This document shows, in pieces, positions 10,865 through 22,328 of a stretch of 64,000 nucleotides of DNA. The notes beneath the pieces were generated by a model, which worked only from the letters and a program-made list of their open reading frames with translations, made no database searches and was not told the origin of the DNA. Each line of letters begins with the position of its first letter. Position 1 is the stretch's first letter. The DNA is taken from positions 6,014,001 through 6,078,000 of the forward strand of contig JANTQA010000047.1 in the NCBI GenBank assembly GCA_027625915.1, written 5' to 3'. Position numbers and translations under genes: made by a program. Source of the stretch: Anaeramoeba flamelloides. Taxonomy: Eukaryota > Metamonada > Anaeramoebidae.

Positions 10865-12244
10865 TTACATTTTGTTGAGAAAAATCGAGATCGCCATTGA
10901 CTCGTTTCTACTAGGAAAGTTCTTTTTTTCAATTTTTATTTTATTTGGATTTGCCATTTTCATTTTATTTTTTGACAAATAATTTTTTGCTTTTTTTTTT
11001 TCGTCTTGATCAGTGAAATTTTGAGTGTAAAACCCTTTCATCCCATTTGAAAATTTTGGTTGACGAATGTTATGATTATCACCCACTCTGTTTCCTTTGA
11101 GTGTTGTTTCTCTTTGTTTGGAATGATTCGGTTCTTGTGTATTTTTCATAATTGCAAAATTATTATCAAAATTCATTTCTCGAGAAGAATATTTACCTTC
11201 TTCAAAGGATCTTTTTCTATTTACACTAACCTTATAATCCAAGCAAACAACAGAACCTTGGTCGTTGTTTTTTTGCAACAAAGGAGTCTTCTTTTCATTT
11301 TTTGGTGATTGTAAATTATGTATAAAGGAGGTTTTTTGTTGAATTATTTTTTTATTAGTTTCTTTATTTTCATTTTTTTCTTCTTCTTTTTCTCTCTCTT
11401 TCTCATTCTCTTTCTCTTTCTCGTTCTCATTTACATTCAAATTCACATTCTCATTCACTTTATCTTTGTTTTTTTTTTGCAATTGGCTATATATTTTGTT
11501 GTTCTTTATAAAGTGCTTCTTCTCTTCTCTCTGAAAAATACTATTATACTCTTTTTCTGATTCCGTTTTGATATGTTGCTTTTGAATTAAGTGGAGTTCT
11601 CTTGACTTTGCTCTTGTTAGTGGTGGTTTACGGGGTTCTAATACTGAAGGGTTGTTGAGATCATTCACCTTTTTTTTGATGACAAAAAGTGCATTTTTTG
11701 AGCAGTCAACCCCTATTTGTAAATTAATTTTTCGACAAAAGCTCACCCAGTCAGCTGTTTTCTGAAACAGTTGAGTTGGGAAATCCTCTTCTGTATTGAT
11801 AATGGCAATGTCCAAAATTTGCACCAAGTGGCATGTTTCCTTGGAGGAAAATCTTGATCGAATGCCATTTTTCCTTTTCATCTCGAGTTTGCTCACCTTC
11901 TTCTGAAGATACCTGAAATTTACAATAACACCATAAAAGAATTGCTTGGGGTTCTTGCGGGGTAAATATCGGCTTGAATGGATCACCATTGGAACGATGT
12001 CTGAGAATATCGTATACTCATCCTTGCCTGAACTCCACAGCCACCGTGTTATGACTTTATCATTTTCATATGTAAGATCTTTTGGTGGGATATAAAAACT
12101 GATAATCCCAGAGTTTAACGTTTTAAGATCAATGTCATTCTTAACCGTTTCTAAATTCACAGACTCGTAATGGAATGGTCCTATGATCAGTTCCTTTGCA
12201 TTTTGGTGAGTTTCATGTGTGATGAATCCTTGTTTTGTGATCAT
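10865..12244 (-). CDS. Rxt3-like (histone deacetylase complex) candidate protein
   Basis: A single exon of 459 residues from the ATG at 12244. The first 200 residues are ordinary folded-protein sequence and the rest is low-complexity. Residues about 20-105 resemble the Rxt3 domain of the Rpd3L/Sin3 histone deacetylase complex: an IIGPFHYESV opening, then ISFYIPPKDLT, then RWLWSSGKDEYTIFSDIVPM followed by VIHSSRY. These parallel the family's IPxxYL and LWGxxxYTDDSDxVxxxIHxG signature. The match is by eye and imperfect, so the role (chromatin repression in the nucleus) is tentative. The C-terminal half is charged and Asn/Lys/Glu-rich, with an acidic-basic repeat of EKEKENEKEREKEEEK type around residue 280, expected to be disordered. 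No introns are needed. Another possibility is an unrelated nuclear protein that resembles Rxt3 by chance. Confidence 0.5.
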   Translation of the reverse strand: MITKQGFITHETHQNAKELIIGPFHYESVNLETVKNDIDLKTLNSGIISFYIPPKDLTYENDKVITRWLWSSGKDEYTIFSDIVPMVIHSSRYLPRKNPKQFFYGVIVNFRYLQKKVSKLEMKRKNGIRSRFSSKETCHLVQILDIAIINTEEDFPTQLFQKTADWVSFCRKINLQIGVDCSKNALFVIKKKVNDLNNPSVLEPRKPPLTRAKSRELHLIQKQHIKTESEKEYNSIFQREEKKHFIKNNKIYSQLQKKNKDKVNENVNLNVNENEKEKENEKEREKEEEKNENKETNKKIIQQKTSFIHNLQSPKNEKKTPLLQKNNDQGSVVCLDYKVSVNRKRSFEEGKYSSREMNFDNNFAIMKNTQEPNHSKQRETTLKGNRVGDNHNIRQPKFSNGMKGFYTQNFTDQDEKKKAKNYLSKNKMKMANPNKIKIEKKNFPSRNESMAISIFLNKM

Positions 12245-15200
12245 CAACAGTTCGGATTGGTTGGGTGGTACTTAGGCAAATTATGCTGTTGGTGGTTTAA
12301 TGAAGAATACGTTTTCTGACTTTATGGTATTTGGAAATAAATGCAAAATATCTTGTTTTTTGAGAAAAAAAAAAAAAAAATAATAAATCAGTTCGAAAAT
12401 TTCATTATTCAAAATTAAATCGTTTTCAGATTTTTCTTGGAAAAAGAGAGAATTAAAACTTAAATTTGAGTGCTGTACTGCTTTAAAATACTTGTAATAA
12501 TTGATTTTTATATTATTCTGATTTCGGAATTAATTAAGAATTTTTACAGATAAAAATTTTTGCTTTGGTAATTAAATAAAATAAAACAAGATCTTGTAAT
12601 ATCATCAATTTTATTTAAGATCATCATTAACATCAACTTTTAGTTTTTTTTTTGGTTTTTTATTTTTTAATTTGGGAATTGATATCCATAAATTTGTTAG
12701 TCACAAAATATTTTTTTAAAATTATACTTTATTTTAATCCAATTGAAAGTAAATTTTTCATTTCACATTCAGAAATGATTGAACGGTTTCCCTGATTAAA
12801 AAATTATTCGTTCATTTGAATTACTTGTTTTTTTTGGGATTAATTAACAAGTTAAAAGGAGTTAGGGAATTTTTTTTCATTAAACTGGAAAATTGTAATT
12901 TTATTTTTTCAATTAAAGATCTTGGTACCCTCACCCATTTTCCGATTCTCCAAATTGGTAAACCAAAATTCAAATAAGATCTGTGAAAATCTTTAAAAAT
13001 AATTATTGCAAATTTAATTCAGCAATAGTATTTTCCAGACCATTATTTGGGACTTTATTTCGAAATCTAAGACCTCAAATTGCAACAATAACAAGTGTTG
13101 TTTTCTTCAATTATCAATCCGATCTCGAACTCTGATCTTGGTAAATGTCAAATTCGTTGATTTTTTTTTAATAGAGTTTTTAATTCTATTCCAATTTAAC
13201 ATTTGCTTCAAGGACATGAATCTACATGGCTATTTGGATTTCACAAGTGCTAAACCATTTTTAAAGGGAACTTTTTTTTTTTTAGGATCAAGAGTGACAA
13301 AAAATAATTTATTATCTTAAGGGATAATTAAATATTTTTCAATCCCAATTTTGCCCATTATTTGATTTGTATTCAACCAGGTGTTATAGTAAATGAACTT
13401 TCTATTGTTTGTCTCATTTATAATTTAAAAATATTAGAATTAGATGATATTCTTATTTTCTCTGACTCTTAATTTTTCATAATTTTTGTCAACTTCATTC
13501 TTTACCAAAAAACCTCATTGAAGATCAATTACCTTCTGGAATTAAAAAATAGATTTTTTTTTTACGAAAAGTCAAATACACACGACTTTGGTCAATTAAA
13601 AAAAAAACATTGTAATTTGATTGATCGGTTTGTGGTTTCAATATAAATCACTGATTGATTCTTCTTTCGAATTATTTTTTTGTTTTTCATTTTCTAAAAC
13701 TAAATGAATTATATATTTGATTATTTAAGAGCAAGTTATGGAGATTAAGGTAATATCAATCAGAAACTCAAAGTCATGGAATGAAAAAATAATTAAAATA
13801 ACAAAAAATAAACAATTCAAAAAATATTTTTAAAATATTTCCAAGCAAAAAATCTGAAAATTCATTTTTTGAGAAAGAATTTTGTCGTTTAAATCCATGA
13901 AAACCTTGTTTTCTTTCAAATTATTTAAGGGGGGTGAAATATTTTAAAGGCGTCTTTATCAAATTTACAAAAATGTTTTTTAACTTTTCAAGATCAATTT
14001 TTTTTTTTTTTTTGTCTTTATCAGAAAAACTTTATTAACCTGCGATGCAGACTCGTTGATTGAAAGCTGTAATCATAAAAATTCATTTTTGGTCAAGTAA
14101 GATAAACAATCTCTTAGAACTCAGTTAATTCATTTTTTTTTGTATCATTAGGGGGGTTTCGAAGAGCTTGGTAACCTTGGATGTGATTGATTTTTTTTCT
14201 TAATTAAAGAATAAATATTTCCAAGAGTTCATAGAATTCTTAAAGTCTTTAAACTAGAAGAGCTCCCAAAATACTCCAATATATCGAACCTTAAAGATTG
14301 AAAAGTTTATTAGATATTGAATTTTATTTTTTTTAGAAATCTGAATGGAATTTTTATTCCATTTAGTTTTAAAGTAACAGTATTAATTGCAGTTTGTGAA
14401 TTAATTTTTTTTCGAAATTTTCAATCAAGACTCTTGAAATAATAGTTGAAAAGATAAAAATAAAATAAAAAAACTTTGTTGATATAAATTTTTATGACTT
14501 GTAACCTAATGCAAATAAAAACTCGTCCAAAAATCAAAAAAAAAAACACATCGACCCTAAACCAAAAAAAAAAAAAATTTGTCAGAAAAATAAAAATCTT
14601 TTAAAGAATATTCCCGTTGAAATTTCTAAGGAGACTTGATGATATCTTTGTCAAATTACGATAAAGTTTCAAAAATCGTGATAAATTTTATCAAATAGTG
14701 ATGTTGTATACAATCGCCAAATATTAATATTATTGTTAGAATATCAAAAATCATGATATTATCAAATCATGATAATTGTCTAAAAAAAGGTGACAATGGT
14801 AAAAAAGTGGCCCTAAAAATTAAAACCGGGATATCAGAGTTGATCGCTTTTAGGAATTATTACATAAGATTTTTTTAAAAAAGACAAATATTATAGGTTT
14901 GAAAAAAAAAAAAGTTACTTTAAAAAAAGAAAGTCTTTTCAATAAGCAACCATAAAGAGACTTGGTTTAACCAAGGATAAGATTAAGATTTTCATTTTAT
15001 TTAATTTGATTTGGTTGATATATCGATCGATCCTTGAGATCAACAATAGTAATAACCAAAGATAAATAACCAGTTTATTGGTCTACCGTGGTGTTATAAA
15101 TTACTGTTGAATAAAAAGAGCTTCCAATACAATAAAACTCTTAACTGATTCTTTAAAGAATATATTCTTCTGTTGAAATCCTATTCTTTATTCTATTACA

Positions 15201-16300
15201 AGCTGAAACGGATATGAATATCTTTTCACAAGCTTTCTCAACAATTTAACTACATTACAACTAGGTTTTATTATTATTTGTACCGTTATTTTAATTGTGA
15301 TATTCTTTTTTGAATATCTTTTCATTGGGCAGATAACACAACTAGAGTTTAAGGGTTTTTTTTTTGATCTTTGACTAATAAGAAGGAAAATTACTCTTTT
15401 TTTTTTGTTTATTGAACTTTTGAAGTTCATAACTCTATACCATTTTTAAAAACACGCCTCTATTTTATATTCATGTGTATTGTCAAAAGGTGTTATTATT
15501 TATTCATCATAAAATTTACACGGGATTCCAGTATTTTGTAAAAAAAAATTGAATTGAAAAATTATTTTTTTGAAATCACCTTAAAAACCATCCCATTACT
15601 TGTATAAAGATTTATGTCTTTTAAACATTATAAACACTTGAAGACACCTTACAACCATTTCAAACATTTTTTAAACATTTTTAAATGGTGAAAATGTTGT
15701 TAAAGTATCACTGCTTTGTACAATTCAAAAGATTTTTATATAAGGTGATTACAAAAAAATAATTTTTCATTTTGTTGTGATAATTTATCTATGCAGTATT
15801 GTCGATTTTTTTGTGATTTCTTGATTTTTCATAATAAAATAGTACTAATCACGATTTTTTCAGACCATTACGAATTGATTGCAAATGTTCTAAATTAATT
15901 GTTATCCTGAAAACCTCTATTATTATCATTATTTAATTATTTTTTACTATAATGATTTTTAAAGAGTATTTTTATTTCAAAAGAAAATTTTATTTTATTT
16001 GTTTACATTTCGATCTCTTTAAATTGGTAGAATAAATTAAAAAATGATATTGAATATATCAAATATGTATTTCATTATAAGTCAAATAATATGAAGAAAA
16101 AAAGTCTTAATATCCATGTTTCATCGGAATGATGATTAATTTGAAACTATGAAATAAATTCTTAATTAAATTCTGAGTTATGAGAAAGTTTTATCTAATG
16201 GCCTCGATTATCAGAAGTTACCAAAGTTTTTGTTTTTTTTTAAATGGGGAATTTAAAAATAAAAATAAAACAAGTATTCTTTTTATTTCTTAAGAGATTA
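12245..16300. other. Intergenic AT-rich DNA with small palindromic patches
   Basis: No gene was recognised. Between about 14640 and 14790 there is a cluster of short self-complementary ATCATGATAATTATCA-like motifs. An 80-codon minus-strand open frame at 15188-15430 lacks any recognisable domain and is not called. A separate hairpin element at 15555-15775 is listed on its own. Confidence 0.45.
15555..15775. repeat. About 220 bp hairpin element
   Basis: The left end (AAAATTATTTTTTTGAAATCACCTTA) and the right end (TAAGGTGATTACAAAAAAATAATTTTTCATTT) are inverted copies of each other over roughly 25-30 bp. Between them is a spacer containing several AAACATT/ATTTTTAAACATTTTTAAAT palindromes. There is no open frame. 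This looks like a small MITE, but no target duplication could be read confidently in the A/T-rich flanks. Confidence 0.5.
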
Positions 16301-16339
16301 TTCTCTAGAATGGAGTATACCAAAAAAAATAAATAATTG

Positions 16340-16900
16340 TTTAATCTTGAAGGTAAACCATAAAAGTGATTAATAATTGACTGTATTTAAGGATTTTATT
16401 TAGTCAAATGATACAAAAAAGTTGATCTCATAATTGAAAAATGATACTTGCATTAGTAAAAAATCAAATAATTTAAAAAAAAAATAACAATCTTTTAAAA
16501 TTTTAAAGTTTAAAATATCAATATTTTGGCCCCATATATGAAAAATATCTAACAAAAAATTATGGCGAAATATAGATTAGTTGTTAAAACATTCGATTTT
16601 TTAAAAATAATAATTAATCTATTCAGAGTTGATTTTTTACAAAAATTATTCCCATAAATTGTTTATATGTTAGAAATATAATTATCTTTATCGAAAGGAA
16701 ACACAATGAAATCAATCGTTGTTTTTTTTTTACTTGAATAATTATTGAATAAATCTTTATTTAAAAAAAAATGATAAAAAAATAATTTTTATTTAATTAT
16801 ATCGGTGAAAAGAGGAATTATATAAAATTTGTGAAATTAAAACTAGAATAGAAGAAATATAATAATCATATTACAATCCAATATTTTATTATTATTTGCA
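16340..16900. mobile_element. Degenerate copy of the 750 bp TTAA-flanked element
   Basis: Several blocks match the intact copy at 20313-21064 in the same order and orientation: GTTGATCTCATAATTGAAAA near 16421 versus GTTGATCTCATCATTGAAAA near 20433, TAGATTAGTTGTTAAAACATTC near 16573 versus TAGATTAGTTACTAAAAAATTC near 20587, and the TTATTCCCATAAATTG / TTATTTCTCAAATCATGG block. Its ends have decayed and the TTAA borders are no longer clear, so this is an old copy with approximate limits. Confidence 0.6.
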
Positions 16901-16919
16901 TTACCAAATTACAATTTTA

Positions 16920-17400
16920 TTCACTCTCGTTAGGGTTTTTTTTTCAATTTTGTTTTGATTAGAAAATTAATATATCTTCAAAACAAAAAAAAGAATTAAA
17001 GAAAAAGCCCATGTAAAGTTATCTAGGATATTAAAGAATTGATTAAAATCTTTGATTTTTTACAATTCTTTTGAATTGTGAAAAACTGCTTTTAGTTTGT
17101 TTTTTTTTTTTACTTTTTGAAATAAAAAGAAAATTTCTAAATAAACATTTCACATTAAAAATTATGAAAAATCCAAGGCGCTCTATAACACACTATGACA
17201 CCCTGTTTTAGATTTTTATTGTTTTTGAAATTAAAAAAAAAAAATTCTTAAATTTTCTTCTATTTTCTCAAATTTTAATAAAACACTGTTATATTTTCCA
17301 GATTTTTATGTTTATTCAAAAAAATAATTGATTTTCAAAATAAAAAAGAAAACTTGTACAAGACACAGTTAGCTTTTTTTCGATTCAAAATAATTTAGAA
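16920..17400. repeat. Old copy of the hairpin repeat family with GCACTTGACGGCACT-like tag
   Basis: Contains the palindrome core seen in the other copies (AAAGAATTGATTAAAATC ... TACAATTCTTTTGAATTGTG, 17032-17080) followed by GGCGCTCTATAACACACTA (about 17178), a decayed form of the family's GC-rich tag. Boundaries are approximate. Confidence 0.5.
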
Positions 17401-17954
17401 ACATCTGTGTTTTTTTTTTTATATATTTTAATTCTAGAAAAGCGAAATTATTTTTTTTTTTAATTCCAGATATAAAAAGAATAAAGGAAAGGCCAGACAC
17501 TCGACAGTACTTGTGATGTTATCTTGTGAGTTTGCTACTTGTGTATAAAACCGGGGAATAAGATTATCAATCAAAAAATATTTTTTTTGGTTTTTCTAAA
17601 TATGAATTGTTAATTATTTGAATAACATTATTATAGTTTCAATTTTTTTATTTGGAAAAGTGAATTCCCAAAAAAAAATCCTTAAATATGGAAATTTTTA
17701 AAAGTGATAATATGTTAAAAAAATCAACTCTTTATTGTTCAATAATGTTTAAAATAAAAATTTAAAAGCTATTTATATAAACAAGAAACTAAAAATGTCT
17801 CATTTAAATTAGGAAATTATTTATTTATAGAAAAATCTTTTTTAGCTAATCTCTTAAAAATATAAAAATATCAACTGATTTTCCTTGTTTTATTCTTTTT
17901 TAAATCAAATATGAAAGACTTTCAAAATTAACAGAAACCAGAGAAAAGCTAATA

Positions 17955-18143
17955 CAACCAGTTTCAATTTTAATACACAAACTTTCAAGTCAATATACAC
18001 AATAAATCTAAAATCAGGGTGCAATATTTGGATTCTTTTTACACAAATTATTTTACTTAAATTGAAATTTTGTACTTTAATTTGAGATTTTTTTATGTCT
18101 TAAATTTTGTTAATAGTTTGTCCTATAACTTTAGAAATCGTGT
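17955..18143. mobile_element. Decayed copy of the 197 bp TA-flanked MITE
   Basis: The order of motifs is the same as in the intact copies, but many bases have changed: ACCAGTTTCAATTTTAATAC near the left end and TTAATTTGAGATTTTTTTATG in the right half. It directly abuts the fresh copy at 18146 and seems to share the TA between them. This suggests a younger element inserted at the TA bordering an older relative. Confidence 0.6.
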
Positions 18144-18145
18144 TA

Positions 18146-18343
18146 CAGTCAGTTTCACTTTTAAGGCACAAACTTTCAACGAAATTTAAGGCACAAAAAA
18201 AATCTAATATTAAAGCACAAAATTCAAATTCTAGTAAAAATAAATTGTAAAAAAAAAAAATTCCAAATTTTGTGCCTTAATTTGAGATTTTTTTGTGCCT
18301 TAAATTTTGTTGAAAGTTTGTACCTTAAAAGTGAAACTGACTG
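18146..18343. mobile_element. TA-flanked near-palindromic MITE (Tc1/mariner-like ends), copy 1
   Basis: A 198 bp element bounded by TA on both sides. The ends are perfect inverted copies, CAGTCAGTTTCACTTTTAAG and its complement. Nearly the whole element folds: GGCACAAACTTTCAACGAAA, TTTAAGGCACAAAAAAAATC and so on pair with the right half. The loop is the asymmetric stretch around TTCAAATTCTAGTAAAAAT. A TA target plus CAGT-type ends is the pattern of the Tc1/mariner superfamily; no transposase is encoded, so it must have been moved in trans. Confidence 0.85.
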
Positions 18344-18689
18344 TATAAGATATACAAAAATGTTTATTCAATTAATATTCCATCTTGTCGATTGATTTTA
18401 TTCGCAATATAATCAACATCTTCCCAGTTCTGAAAATCTTGAGGAGATTTTGTATTTATTGTTGTTAATAGTACTACATTTGTTAAAAGTCTCTAATCAA
18501 GTAAAAAAAAAGTCAATTTTATGGGAAAATTTTTTTAATCAATATAAAAATGAATTTTCGTAAAATTCATCTTTATGATATTTTTTTGATCTGATCATAA
18601 TTAAAAGTTTTGAAAACCAATATATTGTATCTAAAAAAACCCATTGATTAAAATAAAATAAATTATGATAAATATTGAAAGTGTCAATA

Positions 18690-19130
18690 GAGTTACCAGA
18701 AGTGTTCTAGGTTTTTTTGAAGATTTCTATTTTATTTGTCAATAGCCTAACTTTTCTCAAGGTTTTCTGTTTTATCCGGGAAGTCTATCAATTATTGTTA
18801 GGTTTTTTTGAGTTTTCTATTTATTTAGAAAATCAATAGATTTTCGTTAGGTTTTTTTTGCTTTTTGAAATAAACAGAAAATTTATTAAAATTTTCAGTT
18901 TATTTCTGAAGTAAAAAAAACCTAGAACACTTCACGAATAAAATAGAAAACCTCAAAAAAACCTAGAATACTTCAAAATAAAATAAAAAACCATAAGAAA
19001 ACCTAGAAAACTTCACAAATAAATTGAAAACTCAAAAAAACCTAACAAAAATCTTTTTAATTTCTGAAATTAACATAAACTTTTTGGAATTTTTTTTTGA
19101 TTTCTGTAATTAAAAAAAAACCTAACTAAA
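18690..19130. repeat. Compound palindromic repeat of AGGTTTTTTTGAGTTTTCTATTT units
   Basis: A unit of about 50-60 bp, AGGTTTTTTTGAGTTTTCTATT followed by a TTTGTnAA stretch, occurs about three times in one orientation (18708-18870) and three times inverted (18900-19050, AAAACCTAGAACACTTCAC forms). The right copies read CCTAGAACACTTCACGAATAAAATAGAAAACCTC and close variants. The same words recur in the hairpin repeats at 24.7, 33.1, 46.4 and 47.2 kb, so it belongs to that family. Confidence 0.6.
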
Positions 19131-19819
19131 AAAACAAAAAAAAATATTTTTTTCAATTTAAAAAATCAAAATACTTCTTCAATAGTCTAAATTATTGATT
19201 TTATGTTTGAAAGGTTTTTTTTAGATTTAAAATACTTTTAAAATATAAAAAAATGACTTCTTATGTGTGAAGAAACAATTACTTAATTTTTTTAGCAGTA
19301 ATTTTTTAAAAAATATTAAAATAACCTTGAAAATTGGATTTTCAAACTTTAATTGTAGAATATCTTTAAAACTATTGTTTGATACAAGATCTTTTCTTGT
19401 TCTATAGTGTTCATTATAATCGAAGTTATGAAAAAGTCTAAAATTAGTAATTGTTTGGATTAATTATGAAAAAAATTTTTTATAGATGGTTTTGATCAAT
19501 TCCAAATATTATTTGTGGTTTTATTCTAGGATCTTTTTCCGGAAAAGTCAAATCAAAATTTTGGTAGGTAACTTGACCAAACACGGGGGATATATTGCTA
19601 TACACTCCTAAGCCATGTTATTGTTGACAAATAATTTCTCATGGGATGGGATATTATTTCAAAGGGTTTTTTTACTTTTTATTTTGATTTTTGTTAAAGA
19701 TTTAAAACTTGGGGTTGCCTAGGTTTTTTATTTGAAGGATTGTTGAAAATTTTCTACAAAAAAGTATTCTTACATGATTTTTTAACTTAAAAGTTAATTC
19801 ATCATAATAAAATTCCATT

Positions 19820-20195
19820 GCATAAGAGTAAATATGTATGTTGTAAAAAATAAAGTTTTTACAATTTTAGAGATAAATATTGAGTTCTATGTATTTATCT
19901 AAAATTTTGGTAATAATAAATATAATATCTGATTACCTTAATCGACTAATAACAATTTAAATCAAAAAATCGTTTGGCAAACAACAATCTTTCAAATATA
20001 AAAAAAAAATCATTTTTCAAACAAAGTATTGTTATTTTCCAAGGGATTTTGTATTGTAAAATCAATTCATGCACTAAAATAAAAACTGGTATTTAGTTTA
20101 CTATTACCAAAAATTTGGGTTAATGAAGAAAACTCTTTATTTATCTCTAAAATTTTAAAAACTTTATTAAAAACAACATTCCTTATTTACATTTG
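19820..20195. repeat. About 380 bp foldback repeat
   Basis: Left-arm words GTTTTTACAATTTTAGAGATAAATA (19855 region) and CTAAAATTTTGGTAATAAT are complementary to right-arm TTTATCTCTAAAATTTTAAAAAC (20140 region) and TTACTATTACCAAAAATTT. The central GTTTGGCAAACAACAATC pairs loosely with CAAACAAAGTATTGTTATT. There is no open frame. It is probably another MITE; its termini and target duplication were not resolved. Confidence 0.5.
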
Positions 20196-20308
20196 TGTGG
20201 GTGTATGTCTTCAATTTGTTCTTCTTGGTAAGTCTTTAAATTTACAAATCTTTGATGAAATGAAATTCTGAACAATAATTTTCTTGTAAATAAGGAAAGA
20301 TGAATCAT

Positions 20309-21068
20309 TTAAGGGATTAGCCTCTGCCAAGGAGAAGCCTAGGATCAAAGTATGTAGTTATTGGGTTTAACCACATTGGCGCTATTTTGTTCAAATGTCT
20401 CTAAAAAATCGATTAGTCAAGTAGTAATATTTGTTGATCTCATCATTGAAAAATGATCCTTGTTTTAGTAAAAAACCCAGCAATTTCAGAATAAAATCTG
20501 CATTTTGCCAAAAATTTAAAGGTTGAATTATCAATATACAGTCCACAAAGTGACAAAATATCGTTCTTAAATTTGTCTCGAAATGTAGATTAGTTACTAA
20601 AAAATTCAATTTGTTCTTAAAAAATTAAATAATTAACGAATAAATTTTTTGACAAATTATTTCTCAAATCATGGAGAAACATTGATGTCATAAGTATCTT
20701 GATCAAAAGCAAACAAAACTAATCAGTCTTCGTGCTTTTATGTTGATGATTATTGAGTTAATCTTTGAAATTCAAAAATTATAAAAATAGTTACTTTTGG
20801 AAGTTCTAAATCTGAATTATTAAATAATAGAATAATAGTATTTTGGGTTTCTATTTTTAGATTTGGAAAAGTAATTTGTGAAAAAAAAATTTTCAAAATG
20901 AAAAATTTTTAATTGTGATAATTAGTAAAAAATGAAATAATTTATTGAGCAATAAGATTTATAATAGATTTTTTAGTGCTATTTGGGCCATGACACAAAA
21001 ATACCATTGATACCTGATTACAGTAGACTTTGATTATAGACAAATCTAGGGCAAAGCTAATCCCTTAA
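20309..21068 (+). mobile_element. 750 bp TTAA-flanked MITE, intact copy
   Basis: Bases 20313-21064 are bounded by TTAA at 20309-20312 and 21065-21068. The termini are inverted: GGGATTAGCCTCTGCC on the left and the complement of GGGATTAGCTTTGCCCTAG on the right; ATCAAAGT and ACTTTGAT follow just inside. The element has no useful open frame. Two relatives lie in the window (16340-16900, decayed; 23819-25299, inverted and interrupted). TTAA target duplication suggests mobilisation by a piggyBac-type transposase encoded elsewhere. Confidence 0.8.
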
Positions 21069-21389
21069 GGGACTAATCTCTCGGATATTTTTTACTAAAA
21101 ACTAATTGAGATTGAAAAAATTTTTTGCCAATTATTTAGATTTGAAAGACCCTGTTTATTTTCAATATTAAACATATTTCTAGAGATGGAGTCCTTATGT
21201 AGAAATTGGTTAAAAAATCAATATAATATAGAAGGTCCCTTAAAAGGGTTGAAAAAACAAAAAAGAAAATATTTATGCTTTCAGAAACTATTTAAATTGC
21301 AAAATTCAAACCATATTTTTAGAAAATTTGACTTTAGAATTGATCTTTTGTTTCTGCGTGAGTGTTTTTAGAAATTGACTCGAAAGATA

Positions 21390-21586
21390 CAGTCAGTTTC
21401 ACTTTTAAGGCACAAACTTGCAACGAAATTTAAGGCACAAAAAAATCTCAAATTAAGGCACAAATTTTGGAATTTATTTTTTTACAATTTATTTTTACTA
21501 GAATTTGAATTTTGTGCCTTAATTTGAGATTTTTGTTGTGCCTTAAATTTCGATGAAAGTTTGTGCCTTAAAAGTGAAACTGACTG
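21390..21586. mobile_element. TA-flanked near-palindromic MITE (Tc1/mariner-like ends), copy 2
   Basis: A 197 bp copy of the element at 18146, flanked by TA on both sides and with the same CAGTCAGTTTCACTTTTAAG ends. Its loop is the reverse complement of copy 1 (TTTTTACTAGAATTTGAATT), so the two copies are in opposite orientation. They differ at few positions, which points to recent movement. Confidence 0.85.
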
Positions 21587-22328
21587 TAAAGGTAAAATAC
21601 CAATATATTTTTTTTTTTTTCAGATTTGATAGCTCTCAAAGTGGTAGGGTGTAAACAGTGACTATACTTAAATAAGGAATCGAAAACTGTTGTGAAAATT
21701 GTTTAATTTAATATTCAAATACCAGTAAGAACAAATAGCTGGAAAAGTTAAACAAAGAATTCAAAAGTAAAATTAAATAGCATAGAAACTTTAACCCCAA
21801 ACCTGAACTTAAACTGTGTAAGAAATTGTATGAGACTTTTTTTTATCAAAACTTGTCTGAAAATAGTTGTTTTTTTCGATACAAATTATGAATACTGTTT
21901 AAAAGGAGATTTTTTTTAATTTCTATTATCCCCAAGTCTCAAAACTTATTCTCAGGTTAGTATTTTAAAACTTTAAATTCTTGATAAATTATCCAACAAA
22001 TTTTTTATTTTTTTTGGTTTCTTTCAATTTTTTCCTTTTTCAAGAAAGCTTTGAGTTTGTAACCAATTTTAATGTCCTAATAATTTAAAGTCAACTTTAA
22101 GTGATTCAACAAACTGTTCATAAATTTCTTTAAGGCAAAATTATTTCCAAAAAAAAATATACTTGTGCAATATACCTATTTCGAAAAGAAAAAACTAAAA
22201 GTATACCACAACCTCTTTTTTTTTCATCACACTCATTCAGATACTAAAATAACTTCTTCCAAAAAAAAAATTCAAATTAACATTTTTTCAACTTTTTTTT
22301 CAGAGATCTTTCATTTCAGATCTATCAA

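Noticed and set aside
15188-15430. 80-codon minus-strand open frame with a CVIC motif
   Set aside because: No recognisable domain, no splice context, and it falls in a repeat-rich spacer. A single C-x-x-C is not enough to call a gene.
19570-19640. Possible tRNA-like or RNA-gene patch (GGTAGGTAACTTGACC...)
   Set aside because: No cloverleaf with a proper anticodon arm and T-arm could be drawn.
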